NCBI RefSeq assembly: GCF_008120935.1
Contig: NZ_RDBO01000065.1
Coordinates: 120,506 to 161,206 of the forward strand
From: Streptomyces sp. sk2.1
GTDB taxonomy: Bacteria; Actinomycetota; Actinomycetes; Streptomycetales; Streptomycetaceae
Reading direction: 5' to 3'
Length of the DNA stretch: 40,701 bases
Shown here: one piece after another, positions 1 to 7,482 of the stretch
Layout of the letters: every line of letters begins with the position of its first letter
Numbering within the stretch: the first letter of the stretch is position 1
Notes under the pieces: generated by a model
What the model was told of the DNA's origin: nothing
Seen by the model: the letters and a program-made list of their open reading frames with translations, nothing else
Databases searched by the model: none
Position numbers and translations under genes: made by a program

Positions 1-159
1 GAGTTTTGGTGGCTCTTTGAGGCGTCCGAAGAGGGTTCGTTGCTACTAAGCGCCTTGGTATGTGATCCAGCTCCTATGGGTGGCATCACATCCACGGGCC
101 CTGATGAGCCCCTCGCGAGGGGTGCGGCCGAAGGGTGTACGAGGCATCGGGAGCAGCTG
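1..159. other. Left-edge noncoding stretch
   Basis: I see no convincing gene here. The first 60 bases are less GC-rich than the rest of the window. Two dyads are visible: ATGTGAT at 60-66 against ATCACAT at 85-91, and the palindrome CCCCTCGCGAGGGG at 109-122. Either could belong to the end of a transcript entering from the left or to control of the downstream toxin-antitoxin pair. Confidence 0.4.
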
Positions 160-195
160 TTGCCGGTGCTAGCGCAAGCGCGCTAGCGTGGTTTC
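160..195 (+). promoter_or_regulatory. Toxin-antitoxin promoter with internal operator
   Basis: TTGCCG at 160-165 (-35) and TAGCGT at 184-189 (-10) are separated by 18 bp. This would place the transcription start at about 196, which is the first base of the antitoxin GTG codon, so the mRNA may be leaderless. No Shine-Dalgarno sequence is present. A perfect inverted repeat, GCTAGCGC-aagc-GCGCTAGC (168-187), covers the spacer and overlaps the -10. Ribbon-helix-helix antitoxins usually repress their own promoter at such dyads, so it is the likely operator (inference). Confidence 0.6.
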
Positions 196-423
196 GTGCC
201 CAAGACTCAGCTGAACGTGAGAGTGGACGAGGCCACCGCCGAGGCCGCGCGGCAACGCGCGTTGCAAAGGGGGATGAGCGTGAACCGCTACATAGAGGAG
301 CTCGTGCGGCAGGACGCGGGCGAGGTCGGACACACCTTCGTCGAAGCAGCGGCCGACTTCATGAAGCAGTACGAGTCGGTGTTCGCCGAGGAGTTCGGCC
401 CGGAGCGCAAAGGCACGCGTTGA
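196..423 (+). CDS. Ribbon-helix-helix antitoxin (Arc/CopG type)
   Basis: A 75-residue protein. The N-terminus, MPKTQLNVRVDEATAEAARQ, reads as the beta-strand plus first helix of a ribbon-helix-helix DNA-binding fold, and RGMSVNRYIEELV forms the second helix. The acidic and aromatic C-terminal part (about 45-75) would be the toxin-binding tail. The GTG start at 196 is chosen because the strand residues begin at once and the promoter implies a leaderless message. The next gene starts at 420 and overlaps this stop codon by four bases, the usual arrangement of antitoxin-first operons with translational coupling. Expected role: neutralise the downstream Doc/Fic-like protein and repress the operon. 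Family confidence is high; the exact partner chemistry is unknown. Confidence 0.8.
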   Translation: MPKTQLNVRVDEATAEAARQRALQRGMSVNRYIEELVRQDAGEVGHTFVEAAADFMKQYESVFAEEFGPERKGTR

Positions 424-791
424 ACCTCAAGATCGACCTGTCCTGGCTGCTCATGGTGGCCGAGCACAAGACCCCCGGCGATCCTCAGGTCGTCGACTGG
501 GGCGCGCTCGTGGCCGCGGTGGCCCGCCATGAGGCCGAGATCTTCGGCAGCCCCGTCTACAGCGACCCGCACACCAGGGCCGCCGCGCTCCTGCAGCTGC
601 TGCTCCACGTTCCCGCGCTCGAACACTCCAACGCGATGTTCTCCTCCGCCGTCGCGTACGGCTACCTCGTGGCCTCCGGGCTCAAGGTCATCACCTCGCC
701 CGAGCAGGTACGCGATCTGGCCAGGCTGGTCAAGGAAGGCAAGGCCGACGTCCGGGCCATTGCCGACGAGCTGCGCCAGTGGAGCCTGTGA
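420..791 (+). CDS. Doc/Fic-like toxin component with degenerate active site
   Basis: A 123-residue protein starting at TTG 420, inside the antitoxin stop codon; an earlier start would only read the antitoxin region out of frame. It is all-helical in appearance and resembles the short actinobacterial Fic/Doc toxins found after RHH antitoxins. Classical Fic enzymes (AMP- or phospho-transfer to target proteins) carry HxFx(D/E)GN(K/G)R. The equivalent stretch here is HVPALEHSNAMF (63-74): an Asn is kept (N71), but the basic residue is missing and the His alignment is ambiguous. It may therefore use altered chemistry, be inactive, or be a separate subfamily. Placement after the antitoxin supports a toxin role. 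The stop codon is followed after one base by a tandem repeat. Confidence 0.65.
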   Translation: MNLKIDLSWLLMVAEHKTPGDPQVVDWGALVAAVARHEAEIFGSPVYSDPHTRAAALLQLLLHVPALEHSNAMFSSAVAYGYLVASGLKVITSPEQVRDLARLVKEGKADVRAIADELRQWSL

Positions 792-792
792 C

Positions 793-869
793 CGCAGCAC
801 CGCAGCACCGCAGCACCGCAGCACCGCAGCACCGCAGCACCGCAGCACCGCAGCACCGCAGCACCGCAG
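793..869. repeat. 8-bp tandem repeat, nine perfect copies
   Basis: CGCAGCAC is repeated nine times without error from 793 to 864, with a partial tenth copy (CGCAG) to 869. It begins one base after the toxin stop codon (789-791), so it lies in the 3' untranslated region. Perfect identity of all copies suggests recent slippage and variable length between strains. Confidence 0.95.
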
Positions 870-888
870 GGCGGCACGGTGGGCGACG

Positions 889-925
889 CGCCCGCCCCGG
901 TCCGTGACGGCGCGACGGGCGGGCG
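889..925. terminator. Stem-loop between convergent genes
   Basis: CGCCCGCCC (889-897) pairs with GGGCGGGCG (917-925) across a 19-base loop. It lies between the rightward toxin gene and the leftward methyltransferase gene, so it could end either transcript. There is no U-tract, which is usual for Streptomyces. The call is moderate because GC-rich DNA makes such stems by chance. Confidence 0.4.
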
Positions 926-952
926 GTTCGGGCCCGGAGACGGCACGGGACG

Positions 953-1630
953 TCAGTCCGGCCCGTCCGGTCGCCGGGCTGTGCCCAGTACGCATGACGA
1001 GGTGGGCAGCTGGACGCCCCGCTCCGGCATCCTGACCCTGCGGTAGGACTCCACCACGAACCCGGCCCCCTCGATGGCCGCCAAAGTGTCGCGCGCCGTA
1101 TGGCACCCGCCCGTCAGCAGCGGCCAGACCGTACGGTCCAGTACCTGCTGCGTCAGCGCCATGGCCCGGCCCTCGGCCCGCACGTGTTCGAAGAAGCGCA
1201 GCTCACCACCGGGCCGCAGCACCCTCCTGATCTCCGCGAGCGAGCGCTCCACATCCCGTACGGTGCACAGCACCAGCGACGCGACGGCTCCGTCGAACGC
1301 CTCGCTCCTGACCGGCAGCGCCTCCGCCGTGCCCGGCACCACGTCCACCGGAATGCCGGCGCGCACCGCCGACCGCACCGCCAACTGCCGAAGGCCGCGC
1401 TCGGGTTCGACGGCCACCACCTCCGCCACCCCGGGCGGGTAGTGCGCGAAGTTCAGCCCGTTGCCCGCGCCCACCTCGATGACCCGGCCGGACATTCCGG
1501 CCAGCAGCTCCGCACGCACCGCGCCCAGCCCCGCCCTGGTCTCCGCGACCACGCTCACCAAGGCGTAGAACCGGGCGAAGACGGGATGGTGCACCGCGTC
1601 CTGCGGGATTCTCTCGTTGCGCAGACGCAT
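953..1630 (-). CDS. Class I SAM-dependent methyltransferase
   Basis: A 225-residue cytoplasmic protein. Motif I, VIEVGAGNGLNFAHYP, binds S-adenosylmethionine, followed by the acidic strand end VAVEPE. The motif IV/post-I region reads FDGAVASLVLCTVRDVERSLAEIRRVLRPGG and the terminal strands FFEHVRAEG. The NGLNFxHYP signature resembles METTL7-like and phospholipid N-methyltransferase-like enzymes. ATG at 1630 is chosen because GAGGAGG sits 7 bases upstream; longer reading frames have no such site. It lies 124 bp downstream of bioD on the same strand. A BioC role (malonyl-ACP methylation, the entry to pimelate synthesis) is conceivable from context, but the sequence does not single it out. Substrate unknown. 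Confidence 0.75.
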   Translation of the reverse strand: MRLRNERIPQDAVHHPVFARFYALVSVVAETRAGLGAVRAELLAGMSGRVIEVGAGNGLNFAHYPPGVAEVVAVEPERGLRQLAVRSAVRAGIPVDVVPGTAEALPVRSEAFDGAVASLVLCTVRDVERSLAEIRRVLRPGGELRFFEHVRAEGRAMALTQQVLDRTVWPLLTGGCHTARDTLAAIEGAGFVVESYRRVRMPERGVQLPTSSCVLGTARRPDGPD

Positions 1631-1754
1631 GACGGACCTCCTCGGCCGGGCGCACGAGCGAAGAGTGCGGCTCTCCTTGGATTCTTCCCGCTCCGTGCAA
1701 CAAATTCTCCCCGTCGGCCCGCCCGGCCGGTTCCGTTCCGTACGGCACGGCCGC

Positions 1755-2444
1755 TCAGCGGGGCGGCCGGTTCCCGCCCAGCTCCGCGGTGAGCCAACTC
1801 CCGGACCGCGCACGGAAGTCGGCGGGCGCCAGCGCACCCGCACCGGCCGGTACCGCGCCCAGGAGCGGCGCGCCCGTCACCACCGGCAGGTCCACCAGGT
1901 TGCAGCGCGCCGCCAGGTCCGGCTCGGCGGGCATGCTGCCCACCACCAGGCCGCGGCATTCGAGCCCCCGGGCCCGCAGCGCCTCCGAGGTCAGTGCCGC
2001 GGTGTTGAGCGTGCCCAGCCCGGCGGGCGTCACGACCAGCACCGGGGCGGCCAGCAGCCGGGCCGCGTCGGCGAGGGTCGCGCCCTCGTCGTCGAACCGC
2101 ACCAGCAGACCGCCCGCGCCCTCGATCAGCACGAGATCGTGCTCGGTCGCCAGTTTCTCCGCCGCGTCGGCGATCTCGTGCGGCCGCACCGGAGGCAGCC
2201 CCGCCCTGCGGGCGGCCGTGGCGGGCGCCAACGGCTCGGGGAAACGCGCCAGTTCGACCGCGGTGACATGACCGCCGGCCAGCCGCGCCACCTCGGCCGC
2301 ATCCCCCGGCTCACCCGGCGCGAGCCCCGTCTGCGCGGGCTTGAGCACCGCGACGGAACGGTCCGGGCGCACCGCCGCCACGGCCGCCGTCACGATCGTC
2401 TTGCCGATCTCCGTGCCCGTACCCGTCACCACCAGAACGGTCAT
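1755..2444 (-). CDS. bioD: ATP-dependent dethiobiotin synthetase BioD
   Basis: A 229-residue enzyme that closes the ureido ring: 7,8-diaminopelargonate + CO2 + ATP to dethiobiotin, the penultimate step of biotin synthesis. It has the N-terminal P-loop GTGTEIGKT (about residues 8-16), KPAQTG for substrate binding, and EGAGGLLV in the dimer and Mg-binding region, all typical of BioD. Length is normal for the family. Start ATG at 2444 follows the bioA stop by one base and has GGGAGGG upstream, so the two genes are translationally coupled. Third gene of the bioB-bioA-bioD unit. Confidence 0.95.
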   Translation of the reverse strand: MTVLVVTGTGTEIGKTIVTAAVAAVRPDRSVAVLKPAQTGLAPGEPGDAAEVARLAGGHVTAVELARFPEPLAPATAARRAGLPPVRPHEIADAAEKLATEHDLVLIEGAGGLLVRFDDEGATLADAARLLAAPVLVVTPAGLGTLNTAALTSEALRARGLECRGLVVGSMPAEPDLAARCNLVDLPVVTGAPLLGAVPAGAGALAPADFRARSGSWLTAELGGNRPPR

Positions 2445-2445
2445 C

Positions 2446-3750
2446 TCAGCCCTCCCGCGCAGCCGCGCGCACGGCACGGCAGATCCGCGCCACGTCCTCG
2501 TCGTCGGTCACGTACGGCGGCATCGTGTAGACGAGGTCGCGGAACGGCCGCAGCCACACGCCCTCCCGCACCGCCGCCCGGGTCGCGGCCGCCATGTCCA
2601 CCTCATGGTCCAGCTGTACGACGCCGATCGCGCCCAGCACCCGTACGTCCCTCACCCCCGGCAGTTCCGCCGCAGGGGCGAGGCCGTCCCGCAGCCCCGT
2701 GCCGATCCGCTCCACCTCTTGCCGCCAGTCCCGGCCGAGCAGCAGGTCGACGGAGGCGCAGGCCACGGCGGAGGCGAGCGGGTTGCCCATGAACGTCGGA
2801 CCGTGCGCGAGCACCGGCACGTCGCCGCGCGAGATGCCCTCCGCCACCCGGGAGGTGCACAGCGTCGCCGCCATCGTCAGATAGCCGCCGGTCAGGGCCT
2901 TGCCCACGCACATGACATCGGGCGACACCCCCGCGTGCCCGGCGGCGAACAGCTCGCCCGTGCGGCCGAAACCCGTGGCGATCTCGTCGAACACCAGCAG
3001 GACGTCATGGGCGTCGCACGCCTCGCGGAGCACCCGCAGGTACGCGGGGGAGTGGAACCGCATTCCGCCCGCGCCCTGCACCACCGGTTCCACGATCACC
3101 GCGGCCAGCCGGTCGGCGTGCTCGGCGATCAGCTCCCGCAGGTGTTGTGCGTACGCGGCGTCCGGTTCCGCGTCGAAACCGGCCGGGGGCGCGTCGGCGA
3201 AGACCTGCCGGGGCAGGACGCCCGACCACAGCTCGTGCATCCCGCCCTCCGGATCGCACACCGACATCGGCTGCCAGGTGTCCCCGTGGTAGCCGCCCCG
3301 CCAGGTCAGCAGCCGCTGCTTGGCCGGTCGCCCGGCCGAGCGCCAGTACTGCAGGCACATCTTCACCGCGACCTCGACGGAGACCGACCCGGAGTCGGCC
3401 AGGAACACGTGCCGCAGCGGCTCCGGGGTGATCTCGACCAGCCGGGTGGCCAGCCGCACGGCGGGCTCGTGGGTCAGCCCGCCGAACATCACATGGCTCA
3501 TCCGGTCCAGCTGGCCGCGGGCCGCCTCGTTGAGCACCGGGTGGTTGTAGCCGTGCACCGCCGACCACCAGGACGACATGCCGTCCACCAACTCGCGCTG
3601 CCCATGGGCCGGTTCGGCCAGCCGCAGCCGCACCCCGGACGCGGACTCCACGACCAGCGGCTCCTGCCGGCCCGGCATCGGGCCGTACGGATGCCAGACG
3701 TGGGCCCGGTCCAGGGCGCGCAGCTCGGCCGGGGAGAGGACCTCAGGCAT
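2446..3750 (-). CDS. bioA: Adenosylmethionine--8-amino-7-oxononanoate aminotransferase BioA
   Basis: A 434-residue PLP-dependent class III aminotransferase converting KAPA to DAPA with SAM as the unusual amino donor. Visible hallmarks: [11 protein letters not shown] near the N-terminus, [16 protein letters not shown], the cofactor-binding [15 protein letters not shown], and the Schiff-base lysine in [16 protein letters not shown]. These residues are characteristic of BioA rather than other class III transaminases. Start ATG 3750 lies inside the end of bioB (8-bp overlap, 3743-3750), implying coupling. Reading frames extending further upstream run antiparallel-free through bioB and are not supported. 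Confidence 0.95.
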   Translation of the reverse strand: MPEVLSPAELRALDRAHVWHPYGPMPGRQEPLVVESASGVRLRLAEPAHGQRELVDGMSSWWSAVHGYNHPVLNEAARGQLDRMSHVMFGGLTHEPAVRLATRLVEITPEPLRHVFLADSGSVSVEVAVKMCLQYWRSAGRPAKQRLLTWRGGYHGDTWQPMSVCDPEGGMHELWSGVLPRQVFADAPPAGFDAEPDAAYAQHLRELIAEHADRLAAVIVEPVVQGAGGMRFHSPAYLRVLREACDAHDVLLVFDEIATGFGRTGELFAAGHAGVSPDVMCVGKALTGGYLTMAATLCTSRVAEGISRGDVPVLAHGPTFMGNPLASAVACASVDLLLGRDWRQEVERIGTGLRDGLAPAAELPGVRDVRVLGAIGVVQLDHEVDMAAATRAAVREGVWLRPFRDLVYTMPPYVTDDEDVARICRAVRAAAREG

Positions 3751-4909
3751 TGGGGGCGAGATCCGTTCCCGCGCCGCGACGGCGGACCGCCACCAGGTCC
3801 GTGCGCGCGGCCGGTGCCTCCCGGGGAGCAGCCGCGGCCTCCTCGGGAGCGTCGCCGCACGGTGCGCAGCCGCCCTCGTGCGAACCGCAGCCGCCGCCGG
3901 ACTCCGCACGGTGTGCGGGCAGCGTCGTGGTGTCCGCTCCCTCCACCTCGAAACCGGCGTCCGCGATCATGTCCAGGTCCGCCTGGCCCGCCTGTCCCTC
4001 GCTGGTGAGGTAGTCGCCCAGGAAGATCGAGTTGACCAGATGCAGGGCGAGCGGCTGCATCGAGCGCAGATGCACCTCGCGCCCGCCCGCGAGCCGTACC
4101 TCCACGTCCGGGCAGACGAACCGGACCATCGCCAGGATGCGCAGGCAGCGCTGCGGGGTGAGGTTCCACTCCTTGGCCAGTGGAGTCCCCTCGAACGGGA
4201 TCAGGAAGTTCACCGGCACCGAGTCCGGGTCCAGCTCGCGCAGCGAGAAGACGACATCGACCAGATCGGCGTCGCTCTCGCCCATCCCGGCGATCAGCCC
4301 GGAGCACGCCGACAGCCCGGCGTCCTGCGCCTGCTGCACGGTTTCCACCCGGTCGGCATAGGTGTGGGTGGTGGTGATCTCCCCGTACGTCCCCTCGGAC
4401 GTGTTGAGGTTGTGGTTGTACGCGTCGGCGCCCGCCGAGCGCAGCCGTTCGGCCTGCCCGTCGGAGAGCAGGCCGAGACAGGCGCACACCTCGACGCCCT
4501 CGTTCTGTTCCTTGATCGCCTCGATGGTCTCCGACACCCGGTCGACGTCGCGGTCCGTCGGACCGCGACCGCTCGCCACCAGACACACCCGCTTGGCACC
4601 ACCGGCCACGCCCGCGGCGGCGGCCTTGGACGCCTCATCGGGTTTCAGCCAGGTGTACTTGAGGATGCCGGCCTTCGAGCCGAGCCGCTGCGAGCAGTAC
4701 GAGCAGTCCTCGGGGCACAGACCGGACTTGAGGTTGACCAGATAGTTCAGCTTCACGCGCCGCCCGAACCACTGACGGCGCACCTTTCCGGCCGCGGCCA
4801 CCACTTCGAGCAGATCGTCGTCCGACGTCGCCAGTACGGCGAGTGCTTCTTCGCGGGTCGGCAGCTCGCGCCGCAGCCCCTTGTCCACCAGCGTGTTCAG
4901 GAGGTCCAT
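3743..4909 (-). CDS. bioB: Biotin synthase BioB with Cys-rich C-terminal tail
   Basis: A 388-residue radical-SAM enzyme inserting sulfur into dethiobiotin. The radical-SAM cysteines are C65, C69 and C72 in [12 protein letters not shown], preceded by [26 protein letters not shown] and [20 protein letters not shown] are BioB hallmarks. Typical BioB ends near residue 330-345; here the protein continues with a tail beginning at HRAESGGG and carrying cysteines at about 341, 348 and 351 together with histidines, then an Ala/Glu/Arg-rich end. The tail may bind metal or an extra Fe-S cluster (inference). Start ATG 4909 has AGGA upstream. Heads the bioBAD operon and diverges from bioF across 142 bp. 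Confidence 0.95.
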   Translation of the reverse strand: MDLLNTLVDKGLRRELPTREEALAVLATSDDDLLEVVAAAGKVRRQWFGRRVKLNYLVNLKSGLCPEDCSYCSQRLGSKAGILKYTWLKPDEASKAAAAGVAGGAKRVCLVASGRGPTDRDVDRVSETIEAIKEQNEGVEVCACLGLLSDGQAERLRSAGADAYNHNLNTSEGTYGEITTTHTYADRVETVQQAQDAGLSACSGLIAGMGESDADLVDVVFSLRELDPDSVPVNFLIPFEGTPLAKEWNLTPQRCLRILAMVRFVCPDVEVRLAGGREVHLRSMQPLALHLVNSIFLGDYLTSEGQAGQADLDMIADAGFEVEGADTTTLPAHRAESGGGCGSHEGGCAPCGDAPEEAAAAPREAPAARTDLVAVRRRGAGTDLAPNA

Positions 4910-4986
4910 GGCGATGATCCTGGCCTACCGCACGGCCCGCAGCCAAGGAGGAACCGGACAACAGAGCCTGTCGAGGGTGTGTGTAT

Positions 4987-5006
4987 TGCCACACCATGAC
5001 CTGTGG
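4987..5006. promoter_or_regulatory. Inverted repeat between bioB and bioF
   Basis: GCCACA (4987-4992) and TGTGGC (5001-5006) form a perfect 6-bp dyad with an 8-base spacer, in the middle of the 142-bp divergent region. A Streptomyces-like -10, TAGGGT (5016-5021), follows on the bioF side. This does not match the BirA, BioR or BioQ operator patterns I know, so the cognate regulator is unknown. It is a candidate shared operator for both biotin units. Confidence 0.35.
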
Positions 5007-5051
5007 CGCCCGCGGTTAGGGTCTGTGAGCTGCCTACAAAAGGGATCGCTC

Positions 5052-6194
5052 ATGCCCCTCGACCCGTTCGGCTGGATCGACGACGAGGCGCGCCGCCGCG
5101 CGGACGCCGGTCTCGTCCGCACGCTCCGCCCCCGGTCCGCCGGGTCCGACGTCCTGGACCTCGCGAGCAACGACTACCTGGGGCTGACCCGGCACCCCGA
5201 GGTCACCGCCGCCGCGGCCGGGGCCGCACACCGGTGGGGCGCGGGCGCGACCGGATCCAGACTTGTCACCGGCTCCACCGCACTGCATGCCGAACTGGAG
5301 CGTGAGCTGGCCGATTTCTGCGGTTTCGAAGCGGCCCTGGTGCTGTCGTCGGGCTACGCGGCCAACCTCGCGGCCATCACGGCGCTCACCGGACGCGGCT
5401 CGCTGATCGTCTCCGACGCGGGCAACCACGCCTCGATCGTGGACGGCTGCCGGCTCTCCCGCGCCGAGACCGCCGTGGTCACGCACGCCGACCCCGACGC
5501 CGTGCGCAAGGAACTGCGGGCGCACGGCGGCAGGGCGCTGGCCGTCACCGACTCGGTCTTCTCCGTCGACGGCGACGCGGCACCGCTGCCCCACCTGGCC
5601 GAGGTCTGCCGCGCGGAGGGCGCCGCGCTGCTCGTCGACGACGCGCACGGGCTGGGCGTACTGGGGGAAGGCGGCCGCGGCGCGCTCGCCGCCGCCGGTC
5701 TCGCGGGCGGCACGGGGATCGTCGCCACACTCACCCTCTCCAAGTCCCTCGGCAGCCAGGGCGGAGCCGTCCTCGGCCCCGTCCGGGTCATCGAGCACCT
5801 GGTCAACACGGCCCGTACGTTCATCTTCGACACCGGTCTCGCACCGGCCGCGGCGGGTGCCGCGCTGGGCGGTCTGCGGCTGCTGCGCCGGGAACCCGAG
5901 CGCGCGGGCCGGGCCCGTGAGGTGGCCACCGCCCTGTACGAGCGGCTGACGGCGGCCGGTCTGACCGCCGTGCGCCCCGACGCGGCGGTGGTGTCGGTGC
6001 GCGCCCCGTCGGCGGAGGCCGCCGTGCGCTGGGCGGCCGACTGCCGTGCCGCCGGGGTCGTCGTGGGCTGCTTCCGGCCGCCGTCGGTGCCGGACGGGGT
6101 GTCCCGGCTGCGACTGACCGCGCGCGCCGACCTGACCGAGGAACAGATCGGCGCGGCCGTGGCGACCGTGCGGCGGACCGCCCCCGTCAGCTGA
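5052..6194 (+). CDS. bioF: 8-amino-7-oxononanoate synthase BioF
   Basis: A 380-residue PLP enzyme of the alpha-oxoamine synthase family, condensing pimeloyl-ACP (or -CoA) with L-alanine to give KAPA, the first ring-assembly step. Visible: DLASNDYLGLTRHPEV, WGAGATGSRLVTGST, the catalytic DDAHGLGVLGEGG, and the Schiff-base lysine in TLTLSKSLGSQGG. Length is normal. Start ATG 5052 has AGGG 7-8 bases upstream. It diverges from bioB, and its last 8 bases overlap the end of the convergent DUF397 gene. The DABF set makes biotin from a pimeloyl thioester; no bioC/bioH pair or bioW is recognisable in the window. Confidence 0.94.
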   Translation: MPLDPFGWIDDEARRRADAGLVRTLRPRSAGSDVLDLASNDYLGLTRHPEVTAAAAGAAHRWGAGATGSRLVTGSTALHAELERELADFCGFEAALVLSSGYAANLAAITALTGRGSLIVSDAGNHASIVDGCRLSRAETAVVTHADPDAVRKELRAHGGRALAVTDSVFSVDGDAAPLPHLAEVCRAEGAALLVDDAHGLGVLGEGGRGALAAAGLAGGTGIVATLTLSKSLGSQGGAVLGPVRVIEHLVNTARTFIFDTGLAPAAAGAALGGLRLLRREPERAGRAREVATALYERLTAAGLTAVRPDAAVVSVRAPSAEAAVRWAADCRAAGVVVGCFRPPSVPDGVSRLRLTARADLTEEQIGAAVATVRRTAPVS

Positions 6195-6393
6195 ACGGAT
6201 CCCGGCACAGCCCGGAGACGAAGGAGGTCCAGGCCACCGCGGAGAACCGCAGCGGTGGCCTGGACACGTCCTTGGAGTCCCGTACGGCCAGCCGCCCGTC
6301 CGTGAACGGAGCGGCTTCCACACAGTTGTTCATACCCGTGCTGCGGCTGCTGCGCCGCCACCGTAAGTCGTGTTGTGCGAGGGAATCCGACAT
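6187..6393 (-). CDS. DUF397 small protein
   Basis: A 68-residue protein. DLRWRRSSRSTGMNNCVEAA, VRDSKD and the closing WTSFVSGLC are the hallmarks of DUF397, a family almost restricted to actinomycetes and usually encoded beside XRE/DUF5753 DNA-binding proteins. Start ATG 6393 has GAGAGGA upstream. It lies 24 bases after the XRE gene on the same strand and overlaps the bioF end by 8 bases. In studied whiJ-type loci the DUF397 partner modulates the repressor; here that role is inferred from arrangement. Confidence 0.88.
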   Translation of the reverse strand: MSDSLAQHDLRWRRSSRSTGMNNCVEAAPFTDGRLAVRDSKDVSRPPLRFSAVAWTSFVSGLCRDPFS

Positions 6394-6417
6394 GACGTCC
6401 TCTCGGGCGGTCCGAAG

Positions 6418-7278
6418 TCACCGGTCGCCGCGGTCGATCGCGGCGATGAGGTCCAACGAGTGCTCGGGCGACAGCGCGTGGGCCTGCATGGTGCGGAAGG
6501 CCGAGCTGTACGCCTCAAGGTCTTCTTTCCGCTCCAGGTAGAGGCTACTCGTCAAATGGTCAAGAACAATCACGTCGAGATCAGAAGTGTTCGGAAAAGA
6601 GAAAATAACGAAAGGTCCGGTGAGGCCGGCGTAGCCGCCGACCGAGAACGGCAGCAACTGGAGTTGCACATGGGGGAGTTGAGCCACTCGGGTCAGATGC
6701 CGCAGCTGGTCCCTCATCACCCGGCGCCCGCCGACCTCCCGCCGCAGGACCGCCTCGTCGAGCACCGCGCTCAGCCGCAGCGGCGGATCGCTGCACAGCA
6801 CTCCCTGCCTGGCGAGGCGCACCTCCACCAGTGAGTCCAGCCGGGCGGCGGGCAGTCCGTCCAGCGACGCCCGGGTCACCGCACGCGCGTAGTCGGCCGT
6901 CTGGAGGAGCCCCGGCACCACCGAGGTCTCCAGAGTGCGCGCGGTCCGCGCCTGGGACTCCAGGCTGATGAAATCGCGGTACTGGGGCGGGATCAGGCCG
7001 CGATAGGCGTGCCACCACCCGGTGCCGCCCCCGCCCGCCGAACCCGCCAGTGCCGCCAGGAGATCCCGCAACTGCGTGTCGTTCACCCCGTAGGCGTCCA
7101 GCAGCCGGGTCACATCGGCCGGCCGCACCCCGCTGACACCGGTCTCGATCCGACTGACCTTCGACTGGTGCCAGCCGAGTATCCGCGCGGCGTCCCGGCT
7201 GGTCAGCCCCGATGTGTGGCGCAGGCTCCGGAGTTCCTCCCCGAGCTTGCGACGCCGTACCGCAGGACCGTGCCGCAT
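6418..7278 (-). CDS. XRE-family regulator with DUF5753 (WhiJ-like)
   Basis: A 286-residue cytoplasmic DNA-binding protein. The N-terminal helix-turn-helix reads LGEELRSLRHTSGLTSRDAARILGWHQSKVSRIETG (about residues 12-47). The rest is a DUF5753 domain, with typical WWHAYRGLIPPQYRDFISLE and VVPGLLQTADYARA. ATG 7278 is preferred over an upstream GTG (7329) because GGGAGGGAGG lies about 8 bases before it. The stretch at about 6530-6650, its C-terminal coding part, is noticeably less GC-rich than neighbouring genes, suggesting more recent acquisition. It forms a whiJ-like trio with the downstream DUF397 gene and the divergent ATPase-like gene. Confidence 0.9.
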   Translation of the reverse strand: MRHGPAVRRRKLGEELRSLRHTSGLTSRDAARILGWHQSKVSRIETGVSGVRPADVTRLLDAYGVNDTQLRDLLAALAGSAGGGGTGWWHAYRGLIPPQYRDFISLESQARTARTLETSVVPGLLQTADYARAVTRASLDGLPAARLDSLVEVRLARQGVLCSDPPLRLSAVLDEAVLRREVGGRRVMRDQLRHLTRVAQLPHVQLQLLPFSVGGYAGLTGPFVIFSFPNTSDLDVIVLDHLTSSLYLERKEDLEAYSSAFRTMQAHALSPEHSLDLIAAIDRGDR

Positions 7279-7368
7279 CCGCGGCCTCCCTCCCTCGCCC
7301 GCCGGACGGACAGTCTGTCGCCCGCTCACGGTTTCGCGTGAAGGGGTTCACCGCATCGAGCGACAGAT

Positions 7369-7378
7369 ATATGCATAT
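7369..7378. promoter_or_regulatory. AT-rich palindrome in divergent promoter region
   Basis: ATATGCATAT is a perfect 10-bp palindrome inside a short AT-rich island (about 7365-7380) in otherwise very GC-rich DNA. It lies in the 204-bp space between the divergent XRE/DUF5753 gene and the ATP-binding protein gene. A self-regulatory operator for the XRE protein is the natural guess; no binding motif is known to me for this family member. Confidence 0.4.
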
Positions 7379-7482
7379 CTTGGTGGATCACCGTTGCAGA
7401 GGGCAGCATCGGTGGCAATCTGGCGCGAAGCACGACCCGGACAGACAGCCGGTCGGTCCGGGTGGGAAAGGGGCGGCTTGCC

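Noticed and set aside
1..130. tRNA or tRNA fragment at the left edge
   Set aside because: No cloverleaf, T-loop GGTTCGAATCC-like sequence or acceptor stem could be built.
793..869. Repeat array as CRISPR
   Set aside because: Units are 8 bp and contiguous without spacers; no cas genes.
2341..4008. 555-codon plus-strand frame opposite bioA and bioB
   Set aside because: His/Arg/Gly-rich nonsense composition; bioA and bioB motifs are on the other strand.
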